From: Armatimonadota bacterium
GTDB taxonomy: Bacteria > Sysuimicrobiota > Sysuimicrobiia > Sysuimicrobiales > Sysuimicrobiaceae
DNA length: 64,000 bases
Assembly (NCBI GenBank): GCA_031432545.1
Contig: JAVKGX010000001.1
Location: 318,411-382,410 of the forward strand
Direction of reading: 5' to 3'
This document shows positions 24,049-33,299 of the stretch, one piece after another. The notes under the pieces are model-generated. The model saw only the letters and a program-made list of their open reading frames with translations. It was not told the origin of the DNA and ran no database searches. A program made the position numbers and the translations under genes. Within the stretch, counting starts at the first letter, position 1. Every line of letters starts with the position of its first letter.

Positions 24049-25017
24049 CTAGGCCGCCCCCGGATCCGCCCACCGGAAGGCGACCACGTGGAAGGTCTTC
24101 AGTTTCCGGTTCCGGGCCGGATGCCACTCCACCTCGATGGGCTGTGCAAAGTCGGGCTGCATCCGACCGTGCTGCAGCCAGTAGCGGGCCTGGACGTCCC
24201 CCAGGATTGAGGGGTTCGCCTTCGCCACCAGGACCAAGGGCTTGTCCACGATGTGCACCTCGTCCAGTTCGGGCAGTTGGGCGAGAGCGAGCAGCACGGA
24301 TCGTGTCACGCCGTCCGGCGGGCGAGGGTGAAGGTTTACCAGACCGATGTTGCGCCGCAGCGGACCGACGATCTTCACGTTGGCGAGTTCGGCCGCAAAC
24401 CCCGTCCGCCTCACGACCTCCAACACGACCTCGTTGGCCGCCGCCACGGCGCGTCCGTGGTAGTCGCGGTTGGCCAGCGGCTTGAGCAGGTGCTTGAGTT
24501 TGCACCCCTCCCGGCCCGGGTTCTCGCCGATCCGGGGAGGGGTGACGCCGAGCTCGGCGGCCAGGGCTCGGATCTGCTCCTTGTCCAGGTCCAGCAGCGG
24601 CGCGTAGTACCCGTTGCACACCCGCAGCCCGAAGCGGCCCCACGTGTCCGATCGGTTGGCGCCGGTGAGGACGAGGCGCCCCTGGGCCGCCGCCTTGACC
24701 AGGCCCAGCTTGATGTCCCGTGTGCACCGGTTGCATGCAGGGCCGGACGCCATGATCCGGTCCTGCATCGGCTGGCCGATCAGGCAGCGCTGGCGCAGCC
24801 CGAGGGCGTCGGCGATCTCCAGCACGATCTCGTTGCCGCGGTGGTACGCGTACTGCCCCATGTTCACGGTGACCAGCAGCACGTTGTCGGGGCCCAGCGC
24901 CCGCCGGCACAGCGCGGCCACGACGGTGCTGTCCAGCCCGCCGCTGAAGGCGACCACCACGGGCCGCCCTCCGGTGACCCCCCGGATCTCCTGGACGAGT
25001 TCGTCGACCTGTGACAC
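24049..25017 (-). CDS. PP-loop ATPase (QueC/LarE/TtuA-like)
   Basis: 322 residues. The PP-loop SGGLDST is at residues 25-31, so the protein should adenylate a substrate. CNRCTRDIKLG gives a CxxC, another Cys lies in GREGCKLKHLL, and LTGANRSDTWGRFGLR follows the family pattern. The C-terminal third (VNLHPRPPDGVTRS, FHVVAFRWADPG) is a domain I do not recognise. Possible roles are tRNA or cofactor thiolation. The predicted -10 places the transcript start at GTG 25017, suggesting a leaderless mRNA; GTG 25023 is in frame too. Confidence 0.75.
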   Translation of the reverse strand: MSQVDELVQEIRGVTGGRPVVVAFSGGLDSTVVAALCRRALGPDNVLLVTVNMGQYAYHRGNEIVLEIADALGLRQRCLIGQPMQDRIMASGPACNRCTRDIKLGLVKAAAQGRLVLTGANRSDTWGRFGLRVCNGYYAPLLDLDKEQIRALAAELGVTPPRIGENPGREGCKLKHLLKPLANRDYHGRAVAAANEVVLEVVRRTGFAAELANVKIVGPLRRNIGLVNLHPRPPDGVTRSVLLALAQLPELDEVHIVDKPLVLVAKANPSILGDVQARYWLQHGRMQPDFAQPIEVEWHPARNRKLKTFHVVAFRWADPGAA

Positions 25018-25023
25018 GCGCAC

Positions 25024-25033
25024 AGTATATAAT
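25024..25033. promoter_or_regulatory. Overlapping divergent -10 elements
   Basis: AGTATATAAT holds TATACT for the minus strand (25024-25029) and TATAAT for the plus strand (25028-25033). The two hexamers overlap, so polymerase can occupy only one. No good -35 is seen in either direction. They serve the PP-loop gene (leftwards) and the ABC binding-protein gene (rightwards, about 100 nt leader). Confidence 0.5.
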
Positions 25034-25136
25034 GTCACAAAGGTCTTTTGGTCGCTTCTCCGGCACGGCGCAGGAGCCGGAGCGTTCGTGCCCGAATCCA
25101 AAGCAGGGCAATTTCAGGCCAGGGAGGGGGGACGCT

Positions 25137-26723
25137 GTGTCCAGACGACTCGCGCTGGTGATCGTCGCCGCGTTCGTGGCGGCGGTGTTGGTCCTTCCGG
25201 CGACGGGCGCGCCCGCGACGCCTCAGGCGGGCGGCACGCTGATCATCGGGCGGGGGGCCGACTCGGTGACGCTCAGCCCGTACGCTTCGGCTTCTCCGGA
25301 CGCCGAGGTGATCGCGCACATCGCCGAGACGCTCTACCAACTCACGCCGGAGGGGCGGATCGTCCCGCTGCTCGCGGAGGCGATGCCGACCCTGTCGCCC
25401 GACGCGCGGACGATGACGATCCGCCTGCGGACGGGCATCCGGTTCCACGACGGCACGCCGTTCGACGCCGCGGCGGTGAAGTGGAACTTCGACTTCATCC
25501 TCAACCCCGACAACCGGGCACCGTTCCGTGCGATCCTGCTCGGCGAGGTGGCCAGCGTTGACGCCGTGGACGCGCGGACGGTGCGCCTGAACCTGCGGCG
25601 CCCGTTCGTGCCGCTGCTCGCACACCTGACGCACGACTTCCTCGCGATCCACAGCCCGACGGCGGTGCAGCGGGCCGGCGGCATGCGGCCGCCCACCGGC
25701 GAACCCTACGGGCGGCAGCCGGTCGGCACGGGGCCGTACCGGTTCCGCGAGTGGGTGCGCGGTGACCGCATCGTGCTCGAGCGCAACCCCGACTACTGGG
25801 GTCCGCGCAAGCCCCTGCTCGACCAGATCGTGTGGCGTGTCATCCCCGACGACGGGGCGCGCGTGCTCGCGCTGGAAGGTGGGCAGATCCACGTCGCCGT
25901 CCGCGTACCTCCGCGGGAGACGACGCGCCTGGCCCTGAACCAGGCGCTGCGGATCGACCGTACGAGCAGCGTGCGCACGATCTACATCGCCTTCAACAAC
26001 CAAAAGCCACCGTTCAACGACGTCCGCGTCCGACAGGCGTTCAACTACGCCGTGAACAAGCGCGCGATCGCGCAGACGGTGCTGGGCGGTGCGGCGCGGG
26101 TCTCGGACGCTCCCATCTCGCCCGGCATCGTCGGCTACAGTGGGATCCAGGCGGGCGGGTATCCCTACGACGTCAACCGGGCGCGGCAACTGCTCGCCGA
26201 AGCCGGGCACGGTGGCGGGGTGAACGTCACGATCCTGCACCCGACCGGGCGGTACGTGCAGGACGCGCAGGTCGCTGCGGCCGTCCAGGCCCAGCTGCGC
26301 GCAGCCGGCATCAACGCGCGGCTGCAGACGATGGAGTGGGCAGCCTACCTATCGTTCACCAACCAGCCGCCGGACCGCACGCCGGTGGAGTCGTTCATGC
26401 TCGGCTGGGGCACGGTCACGGGCGACGCCGACTATGGCCTGTACAGCCTGTTCCACAGCAGCCAGTGGGCGCCGGCGGGCTTCAACCGATTCTTCTACCG
26501 GAACCCGCAGGTGGACAGCCTGCTCGACCAGGCGCGCGCGATGACGGACGCGGCACGCCGGGCGGCGACGTACCGGGAGGCGATGGAGATCATCTGGCGC
26601 GACGCGCCGTGGCTGTTCCTGCACAGCGAGTCGCAGGTAACCGGTGTGCGGCGTGAGGTGCAGGATCTGCTGGTCCACCCGACGGAGCGCATCGTCGCGT
26701 TCCACGCCTGGCTGCGGCGGTAG
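25137..26723 (+). CDS. ABC transporter substrate-binding protein, family 5 (peptide/nickel type)
   Basis: 528 residues. A signal peptide (LALVIVAAFVAAVLVLPATGAPA) is followed by the SBP_bac_5 fold: GGTLIIGRGADSVTLSPYA, LRTGIRFHDGTPFDAAAVKWNFDF, GTGPYRFREWVRGDRIVLERNPDYWG and VRQAFNYAVNKRAIAQ. GTG 25137 follows AGGGAGGGGG. The lipobox is absent, so it may be soluble in a periplasm or retained by the signal anchor. Two permease genes follow, but no ATPase. Ligand likely a di/oligopeptide or similar, not determinable. Confidence 0.92.
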   Translation: MSRRLALVIVAAFVAAVLVLPATGAPATPQAGGTLIIGRGADSVTLSPYASASPDAEVIAHIAETLYQLTPEGRIVPLLAEAMPTLSPDARTMTIRLRTGIRFHDGTPFDAAAVKWNFDFILNPDNRAPFRAILLGEVASVDAVDARTVRLNLRRPFVPLLAHLTHDFLAIHSPTAVQRAGGMRPPTGEPYGRQPVGTGPYRFREWVRGDRIVLERNPDYWGPRKPLLDQIVWRVIPDDGARVLALEGGQIHVAVRVPPRETTRLALNQALRIDRTSSVRTIYIAFNNQKPPFNDVRVRQAFNYAVNKRAIAQTVLGGAARVSDAPISPGIVGYSGIQAGGYPYDVNRARQLLAEAGHGGGVNVTILHPTGRYVQDAQVAAAVQAQLRAAGINARLQTMEWAAYLSFTNQPPDRTPVESFMLGWGTVTGDADYGLYSLFHSSQWAPAGFNRFFYRNPQVDSLLDQARAMTDAARRAATYREAMEIIWRDAPWLFLHSESQVTGVRREVQDLLVHPTERIVAFHAWLRR

Positions 26724-26734
26724 GGGGACGCACG

Positions 26735-26788
26735 TAAGGGGGTCAGGGACCGCGGGCAGGCAGGGCCTGCCCGTCCCCTGACCCCTAT
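26735..26788 (+). other. Nested inverted repeat between binding protein and permease genes
   Basis: Outer arms GGGGTCAGGGAC and GTCCCCTGACCCC (one-base bulge) enclose a perfect 8-bp hairpin GGGCAGGC-AGG-GCCTGCCC (26754-26772). No long U-run. It probably blocks 3'-to-5' RNA decay or partly stops transcription, so that the binding protein is made in excess of the permeases; a dispersed repeat is also possible. Confidence 0.55.
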
Positions 26789-26828
26789 TGCTCTGACACC
26801 CAGCGGCTGGCCGCCGGTTTCTGAGCCC

Positions 26829-27749
26829 ATGTGGCGCTATCTCCTCAAGCGCGTTCTGCTGGCGATCCCGGTGCTGTTGGGGGTGTCCATCGTCGTCTTC
26901 GCGATGGTCCGGTTCATCCCCGGAGACCCGGCGCAGATCATGGCCGGGCAGGCGGCCACGCAGGAGGTCGTCGAGCAGATCCGCGAGTCGCTGGGGTTGG
27001 ATCAGCCGATCCTGGTGCAGTACGCGTACTTCCTGCGCAACGCGCTGACCGGCGACCTGGGGCGGTCGCTGTTCAGCGGGGTGCCCGTCAGCGAAGAGCT
27101 GGGGCAACGCTTCCCGCGCACCGTGCGCCTGGCGCTGGCGAGCATCTTCGTCGCCGCGCTGATCGGCATCCCGGCAGGCATCCTGTCGGCGACCCGCCAC
27201 CTGTCGTGGGTCGACAGCATCGTCATGATCCTGGCACTGGCGGGAGTCTCGATCCCGGTGTTCTGGCTGGGGCTGAACCTGATCCTGGTCTTCTCCGTCC
27301 GGCTGCACTGGATGCCGGCGTTCGGGTACGAGACCTGGCGACACCTCGTCCTGCCCTCGATCACGCTGGGCACGGCGTCGGCGGCGATCATCGCGCGCAT
27401 GACCCGCTCGGCGATGCTCGAGGTGCTGCGCCAGGACTACGTCCGCACGGCACGCGCGAAGGGTCTGGCCGAGCGCGTGGTCGTCAACCACCACGCGTTG
27501 CGCAACGCCCTGATCCCGGTGGTGACCGTCGTCGGCCTGCAGCTGGGGGCACTGCTGTCGGGGGCCGTGCTCACAGAGACGGTGTTCTCCTGGCCGGGCA
27601 TCGGCAAGCTGCTGGTCGACTCGGTGCTGGCGCGCGACTACCCGATCATCCAGGGCGCGGTCTTGCTGATCGCGGCGACGTTCGTCTTCCTCAACGTCGT
27701 TGTCGACGCGACGTACGCGATGCTGGATCCGCGGATTCGGTACGAGTGA
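26829..27749 (+). CDS. dppB: Peptide-type ABC transporter permease, DppB family
   Basis: Inner-membrane permease of 306 residues. RYLLKRVLLAIPVLLGVSIVVFAMVRFIPGDPA is the classic DppB opening with its first helix. The ATPase-contacting loop reads LRQDYVRTARAKGLAERVV, and GAVLTETVFSWPGIG is near the end. ATG 26829; it is separated from the binding-protein gene by a hairpin and overlaps dppC by TGATG. Complete and apparently functional. Confidence 0.94.
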   Translation: MWRYLLKRVLLAIPVLLGVSIVVFAMVRFIPGDPAQIMAGQAATQEVVEQIRESLGLDQPILVQYAYFLRNALTGDLGRSLFSGVPVSEELGQRFPRTVRLALASIFVAALIGIPAGILSATRHLSWVDSIVMILALAGVSIPVFWLGLNLILVFSVRLHWMPAFGYETWRHLVLPSITLGTASAAIIARMTRSAMLEVLRQDYVRTARAKGLAERVVVNHHALRNALIPVVTVVGLQLGALLSGAVLTETVFSWPGIGKLLVDSVLARDYPIIQGAVLLIAATFVFLNVVVDATYAMLDPRIRYE

Positions 27750-28633
27750 TGGCGACCGATACCGTGGCGGCTCCCCGGCCCCTGATGCGGGCGCGTACCG
27801 CCGGCAGCCAGGTCTGGCGGCGCCTGCGGCGCAACCGGGGCGCGGTGCTCGGTCTTTGGATCCTGGGGCTGTTCGCGACGTGCGGCATGTTCGCGCCGCT
27901 GATCGCCCCCTACGACCCTTACTTCTCGGACCTGGAGGCCAGCCTGGCCGGCCCCAGCCCCCGCCACTGGCTGGGGACGGATGAGCTGGGGCGGGACATC
28001 CTCAGCCGCATCATCTTCGGTGCGCGGCTGTCGATGGTGATCGGCGCCATCTCGGTCGCGATCGGGGTCGTGATCGGCACGCCGATCGGGCTGTTCTCCG
28101 GGTACCTGGGTGGCTGGTTCGATCTGTTCTGGCAGCGGCTGATGGACATCATGCTCGCGTTTCCGGGGGTGATCCTGGCGATCGTGCTGGTGACGATCCT
28201 GGGGGTGGGGCTTGTCAACGTGATGATCGCCGTCGGGATCGTGTCCGTGCCGGTGTACGCGCGCCTGGTGCGCGGGCAGGTGCTGGGCCTCAAGGAGCAG
28301 GAGTTCGTCGACGCCGCACGCGCCCTGGGGGCCGGCGACGGGCGCATCGTGTTCCGGCACATCCTGCCCAACACCATGGCCGTGCTGATCGTGCAGACGA
28401 CCCTGCAGGTCGCCACCGCCATCCTCTCGGCGGCCGCGCTCGGCTTCCTGGGTCTGGGCGTGCAGCAGCCGACCGCGGAGTGGGGCGCGATGCTTTCGAC
28501 CGCCCGGCAGTACATCCAGCTCGCCCCCCACACCCTGGTTTTCCCCGGGCTGGCGATCATGCTGACGGTGCTGGGCTTCAACCTCCTCGGAGACGGGCTG
28601 CGCGACGCGCTGGATCCCCGGATGAAGCTCTGA
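27749..28633 (+). CDS. dppC: Peptide-type ABC transporter permease, DppC family
   Basis: Partner permease of 294 residues. YDPYFSD and HWLGTDELGRDILSRIIFGARLS form the N-terminal DppC signature, EFVDAARALGAGDGRIVFRHILPN is the EAA loop, and LGDGLRDALDPRMKL is the canonical C-terminus. Its ATG shares its A with the dppB stop. DppD and DppF ATPases do not follow; the next gene is a minus-strand hypothetical, so the importer must borrow ATPases encoded elsewhere. Confidence 0.94.
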   Translation: MATDTVAAPRPLMRARTAGSQVWRRLRRNRGAVLGLWILGLFATCGMFAPLIAPYDPYFSDLEASLAGPSPRHWLGTDELGRDILSRIIFGARLSMVIGAISVAIGVVIGTPIGLFSGYLGGWFDLFWQRLMDIMLAFPGVILAIVLVTILGVGLVNVMIAVGIVSVPVYARLVRGQVLGLKEQEFVDAARALGAGDGRIVFRHILPNTMAVLIVQTTLQVATAILSAAALGFLGLGVQQPTAEWGAMLSTARQYIQLAPHTLVFPGLAIMLTVLGFNLLGDGLRDALDPRMKL

Positions 28634-28664
28634 GCGGGTGCGGTCTCCTGTGTGCCGCGACGGC

Positions 28665-29075
28665 TCAGCCGCCGAGCCGTTCGAGGAGGGCGGCCAGGGA
28701 TTCGTAGTAGGCGGACAGCGACGCCTGGCGGCCCTGCAGGAAGCGACGGCCGGCGTGCACGAGGGGCAGCGCGCGGCCGCCGATGCGGCCGATGCCCGCC
28801 ACGCAGATCCCGAACTTGTCGTCCACGGCCCACTGCCCACCGAGGTTGCGGATGATCACCTCCCCCAGATAGGCACCGAAGAGGTTCACCACCGCATCGA
28901 CCTTGCCGGGCGTGTGGTCAGCCCATCCTTCGTCGATGAGGCGGTCGCAGATCTCAAGCGACGCGGGCGAGTAGTCGAGTTCGATCCCAACAAGCCGCCG
29001 CACGGCGCGCACGTGCTCGGTGGCGTAGGTGCGGTAGCGGACCGCGACGTCCACGCGGTCAGGGTCTCCGGACAC
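28665..29075 (-). CDS. Conserved-looking hypothetical protein (136 aa)
   Basis: A soluble protein with no signal or membrane helix. It has recognisable texture (ELDYSPASLEICDRLIDEGW, then NLFGAYLGEVIIRNLGGQWA), a pattern I have seen in small proteins of unknown function, but I cannot name the family securely. GTG 29075 lies 15 nt after the glnA stop on the same strand, so it is probably cotranscribed with glnA. No Shine-Dalgarno of note. The 3' end faces dppC. Confidence 0.6.
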   Translation of the reverse strand: MSGDPDRVDVAVRYRTYATEHVRAVRRLVGIELDYSPASLEICDRLIDEGWADHTPGKVDAVVNLFGAYLGEVIIRNLGGQWAVDDKFGICVAGIGRIGGRALPLVHAGRRFLQGRQASLSAYYESLAALLERLGG

Positions 29076-29089
29076 CGCAGACCGCGGCC

Positions 29090-30532
<1,443 letters not shown>

Positions 30533-30689
30533 TCTGCGCACCTCCCGTTTCGTCCGACTCTGTTGGCTCGTCCCGTCTGTTCGGCTCGACGCGCGTGCGC
30601 GGTTCGCCCGGCGGCGCGGCGCCGGAGTCATCCCACAGCATCAATGGATCCCAACGTCGCTCCATCGTTCTTTCCATCCACCGACCGAA

Positions 30690-30734
30690 AAGACACGACA
30701 CCCCCGCGCATCCGCGCAGGGGCGTCGTGGCCCC
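30690..30734 (-). promoter_or_regulatory. Attenuator-like terminator/antiterminator in the glnA leader
   Basis: Transcript-sense, a 16-bp stem (30714-30729 with 30694-30709, two G-U or mismatched pairs, 4-nt loop) is followed by TCTTTT, a credible intrinsic terminator. The upstream GGGGC (30730-30734 region) can instead pair with GCCCC (30719-30723), which belongs to the terminator's 5' arm: the two folds exclude each other. Both lie between the glnA promoter (30759-30787) and ATG 30532. It could alternatively end transcripts of the small upstream frame. Confidence 0.55.
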
Positions 30735-30758
30735 GAGTCGATGATTCAGTTTTTTACG

Positions 30759-30787
30759 CTTATACCACGTAGGAAGCCGGCCGTCAA
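30759..30787 (-). promoter_or_regulatory. Promoter of glnA
   Basis: Minus strand: TTGACG (30782-30787), 17 nt, TATAAG (30759-30764). Start predicted near 30752, giving a leader of about 220 nt before glnA. Confidence 0.65.
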
Positions 30788-30790
30788 ACC

Positions 30791-30886
30791 TCATCCTCGA
30801 CCCGCGCGCCGCAGGAGGCGGGTGGGCAGCACCACCCACGCGCAGAACAGGAGCACGAACCAGCCCAACGCGACCCACCCCTCCAC
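30791..30886 (-). CDS. Possible 31-aa single-helix membrane protein
   Basis: GTG 30886 is preceded by AAAGGGAGGTGAGG, a strong Shine-Dalgarno. The product is a single hydrophobic helix (WVALGWFVLLFCAWVVLP) with a basic end TRLLRRAGR. It resembles the 70-aa frame at 21539-21751 (helix, then P-T-R-x-L and Arg). Caution: the frame is continuous with the ammonium-transporter-like remnant upstream (30887-31020), so this could be an extended end of that remnant. Confidence 0.4.
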   Translation of the reverse strand: MEGWVALGWFVLLFCAWVVLPTRLLRRAGRG

Positions 30887-31020
30887 GGTCCTCACCTCCC
30901 TTTCTCCTACGGTTTGACGTTCGCCATACAACCCCGCACCCGCCGCCAACGCCTCGGGGGCGTAGGCGAGCGTACCGTGTTCGGGGATGTCCGAGCCCTC
31001 CAAGTCTTCTTCCGAGGAAG
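30887..31020 (-). pseudogene. C-terminal remnant of an ammonium transporter (Amt)
   Basis: Read on the minus strand the frame gives SSEEDLEGSDIPEHGTLAYAPE, the conserved cytoplasmic tail of Amt proteins (acidic stretch, then GxD-x-x-EHG-x-x-AY). Nothing of the eleven-helix transporter body is upstream; instead the promoter of the plus-strand IclR operon begins within about 20 nt. Amt genes often sit beside glnA, which fits. Short match, so moderate confidence. Confidence 0.5.
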
Positions 31021-31037
31021 TGCACACGCAAAACCAC

Positions 31038-31101
31038 TTGACAGGCGTGCTCGTCTCCGCTTGTATTGGGCGTATCAATATGTGGTGAACTGTCCATATT
31101 G
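31038..31101 (+). promoter_or_regulatory. Promoter and candidate operator of the iclR-led operon
   Basis: TTGACA (31038-31043), 18-nt spacer, TGTATT (31062-31067). Just downstream, CAATATG (31076-31082) and CATATTG (31095-31101) form a perfect 7-bp inverted repeat across the likely start point and 5 nt before the ATG: a good place for autoregulation by the IclR protein. Confidence 0.55.
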
Positions 31102-31106
31102 TAAAC

Positions 31107-31898
31107 ATGCGCGGGGCACAACTTTTAGAGCGGGCGCTGAAGATCCTGGACATGTTCACGCCTGAACGGCCGGCCTGGCTGGTCAGCGAGATCAGTCACG
31201 CTACGGGGCTGTCGCGTCCGACGGTTTACCGAATCCTGCGAGCACTCCAGGTGTACGGCTATGTCCGTCGGGACCCGGTGACCAGTCGCTTCCGACTCGG
31301 TTCAGGTGCGTTGGCGCTGGGGCGGAGAGCCTTGGAAAGCATTGAGCTGAGGCAGGTAGCCTACCCCGTGATGCGCAGGTTGCAGGAGGCTACGGGGGAG
31401 ACGGTGCTGCTCACGGTCGTCAGCGAGGACGGAACGGAGAGCGTGTGCGTGGAACGGTTGGAGAGCCCTCAACGTCTGCGCCTCATTCTCGAGGTGGGTC
31501 GCAGGGTCCCCCTTCACGCGGGTGCCTCCAGCAAGGTCCTCCTCGCTTTTATGCGGCCCGAGCAGGTGCGGAGGGTGGTCGCGCTGCGCGGATTGCCGCG
31601 CCTGAACAAGAACACAATCACGGAACCAGACGCATTGGAGCAGGAGCTCGCGGAAATCCGGCGCCGTGGGTACGCGCTGAGCTTCGAGGAGACGAACCAG
31701 GGCGCGGCGGGGATAGCGGCGCCGGTGTTCGATGTCGCAGGACAACTTGCGGGTGGGCTCGGGATCGCCGGCCCCCTGATCCGCTTCGGGGACGAGGCAC
31801 TGACACACTTGATCCCATTGGTGTGCAGGCACGCGGACGAGATCACGCGGGCGCTGGGAGGGCAGCGAGCAGCGACGCCCCTTGGGGCATCGCGCTAA
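31107..31898 (+). CDS. IclR family transcriptional regulator
   Basis: 263 residues. N-terminal winged helix (RALKILDMFTPERPAWLVSEISHATGLSRPTVYRILRALQVYGYV), then the IclR effector domain (LLTVVSEDGTESVCVERLES, GRRVPLHAGASSKVLLAFM, RRRGYALSFEETNQGAAGIAAPVFD). First gene of the 13.8-kb catabolic operon and followed by the aminotransferase after 13 nt, so it very likely controls the operon in response to the substrate or an intermediate. An inverted repeat overlapping its promoter is the likely site. Confidence 0.94.
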   Translation: MRGAQLLERALKILDMFTPERPAWLVSEISHATGLSRPTVYRILRALQVYGYVRRDPVTSRFRLGSGALALGRRALESIELRQVAYPVMRRLQEATGETVLLTVVSEDGTESVCVERLESPQRLRLILEVGRRVPLHAGASSKVLLAFMRPEQVRRVVALRGLPRLNKNTITEPDALEQELAEIRRRGYALSFEETNQGAAGIAAPVFDVAGQLAGGLGIAGPLIRFGDEALTHLIPLVCRHADEITRALGGQRAATPLGASR

Positions 31899-31911
31899 GG
31901 GGAGGTGGACA

Positions 31912-33276
31912 GTGACCACGGAGCTGGAAACCTGGCAAGCAAAGATGGCCCAGTCGGCTGCGCTTGCGGAGCGGGCCCGACGGGTTCTTCCCGATGGGGT
32001 CTCGTCGCCCGTGCGGGGCGGGCGGACCTTCGAACCGCACCCCTTTTACACAGCCCGCGCGGAGGGTGCCTATCTCTACGACGAAGACAGGAACCGTTAC
32101 GTGGACACCGTTATGGCGTTCGGGCCTGTCATTTTGGGCCATGCACACCCCGAGGTGACCCAGGCGGTCCAGGACCAGGCAGCTTGCGGGTTGATCTACG
32201 GGACCTGCAACGCGCTCGAGGTGGAGGTGGCGGAGGCCGTCCGCCAGATGATCCCCACTGCGGAGATGGTACGGTTCACACCGTCTGGCACCGAGGCCAC
32301 CATGCACGCGCTGCGGCTGGCCCGCGGCTTCACCGGTAAGCCGAAGATCCTAAAGTTCGAGGGTCACTACCACGGCAACCACGACGCCGTGCTGGTGAGC
32401 GTGAACCCTCCCCTGGACGTGGTGGGCTCGGAGAGAGCCCCTGTGCGGGTGCCTGTGGGGTCGGGCATCCCGGAGGAGCACTACACCCACACTCTGGTGG
32501 CAGCGTGGAACGACCTGGAAGAGGCCGAGCGCTGGATCCGGCGGCACCGGCACGAGCTCGCCGCGGTGATCACGGAGCCGGTGATGGCCAACAAGGGTTT
32601 CATCGCGCCTGCCCCCGGATACCTGCAGGCGCTGGAGCGGATCTGCCGAGAGAACGACGTGTTGTTCGTCCTGGACGAGGTGATTACCGGCTTCCGCATG
32701 GCTCCGGGCGGCGCGCAGGAGGTGTACGGTCTGCGCCCGGATCTGTCCACCTTTGCCAAGGCCATGGCGAATGGCGCGCCCGTCGGTGCCTTCGTGGGAC
32801 GGAGGGAGATCATGGCGCTTCTGGAGGGTGGGCGGGTGCGGCACGCGGGCACCTACAACGCGAGCCCTCTCTGCCTGGCCGCGGCTAAAGCCACCCTGGA
32901 CGTATTGCGGCGCGGCGAGGGCGAAGTGTACCAGACGTTGAACCGGCTGGGGACGCGTCTACAAGATGGCTTGCGCGAGGTGGCGACGCGACTGGCGGTG
33001 CCCGTGCTCGTGCAGGGAGAAGGCTCCATGATGCAGCTGTACGTGACCCGTCTGACGCAGGTCCGCACGTACCGGGAGGCAGCCGCCACCCGACGTGACC
33101 TGTTTAGGGAGTTTGCACACCGCATGATCCTTCGGGGCGTGTTCGTGCATCCAGACAACTACGAGCACTGGTTCCTGTCGGCGGCTCATACGGACCGTGA
33201 GGTGGATGCGATTCTGCAGGCCGCGGAGGACACCCTGCGGGAGATGAAGGGTGAAGGTTTGTTCGCCGCTGTTTAG
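31912..33276 (+). CDS. Class-III aminotransferase (glutamate-1-semialdehyde aminomutase-like)
   Basis: PLP enzyme of 454 residues. GGGGAGGTGG precedes GTG 31912. It reads like the GSA-aminomutase/beta-amino-acid aminotransferase branch: RRVLPDGVSSPVRGG, MVRFTPSGTEATMHALRLARGFTG, FEGHYHGNHDAVLVS, the cofactor Asp in VLFVLDEVITGFR and the PLP Lys in STFAKAMANGAPVGAF. In this operon it is probably a catabolic transaminase making a semialdehyde for the downstream aldehyde dehydrogenase, not a tetrapyrrole enzyme; the heme block is 20 kb away. Confidence 0.9.
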   Translation: MTTELETWQAKMAQSAALAERARRVLPDGVSSPVRGGRTFEPHPFYTARAEGAYLYDEDRNRYVDTVMAFGPVILGHAHPEVTQAVQDQAACGLIYGTCNALEVEVAEAVRQMIPTAEMVRFTPSGTEATMHALRLARGFTGKPKILKFEGHYHGNHDAVLVSVNPPLDVVGSERAPVRVPVGSGIPEEHYTHTLVAAWNDLEEAERWIRRHRHELAAVITEPVMANKGFIAPAPGYLQALERICRENDVLFVLDEVITGFRMAPGGAQEVYGLRPDLSTFAKAMANGAPVGAFVGRREIMALLEGGRVRHAGTYNASPLCLAAAKATLDVLRRGEGEVYQTLNRLGTRLQDGLREVATRLAVPVLVQGEGSMMQLYVTRLTQVRTYREAAATRRDLFREFAHRMILRGVFVHPDNYEHWFLSAAHTDREVDAILQAAEDTLREMKGEGLFAAV

Positions 33277-33299
33277 GGAACCGGGAGGGAGGGGAGGGG

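Noticed and set aside
31912-33276. Heme-pathway hemL
   Set aside because: The protein is GSA-aminomutase-like, but it sits in a catabolic operon far from the heme genes, and beta-amino-acid and other class-III aminotransferases look alike.
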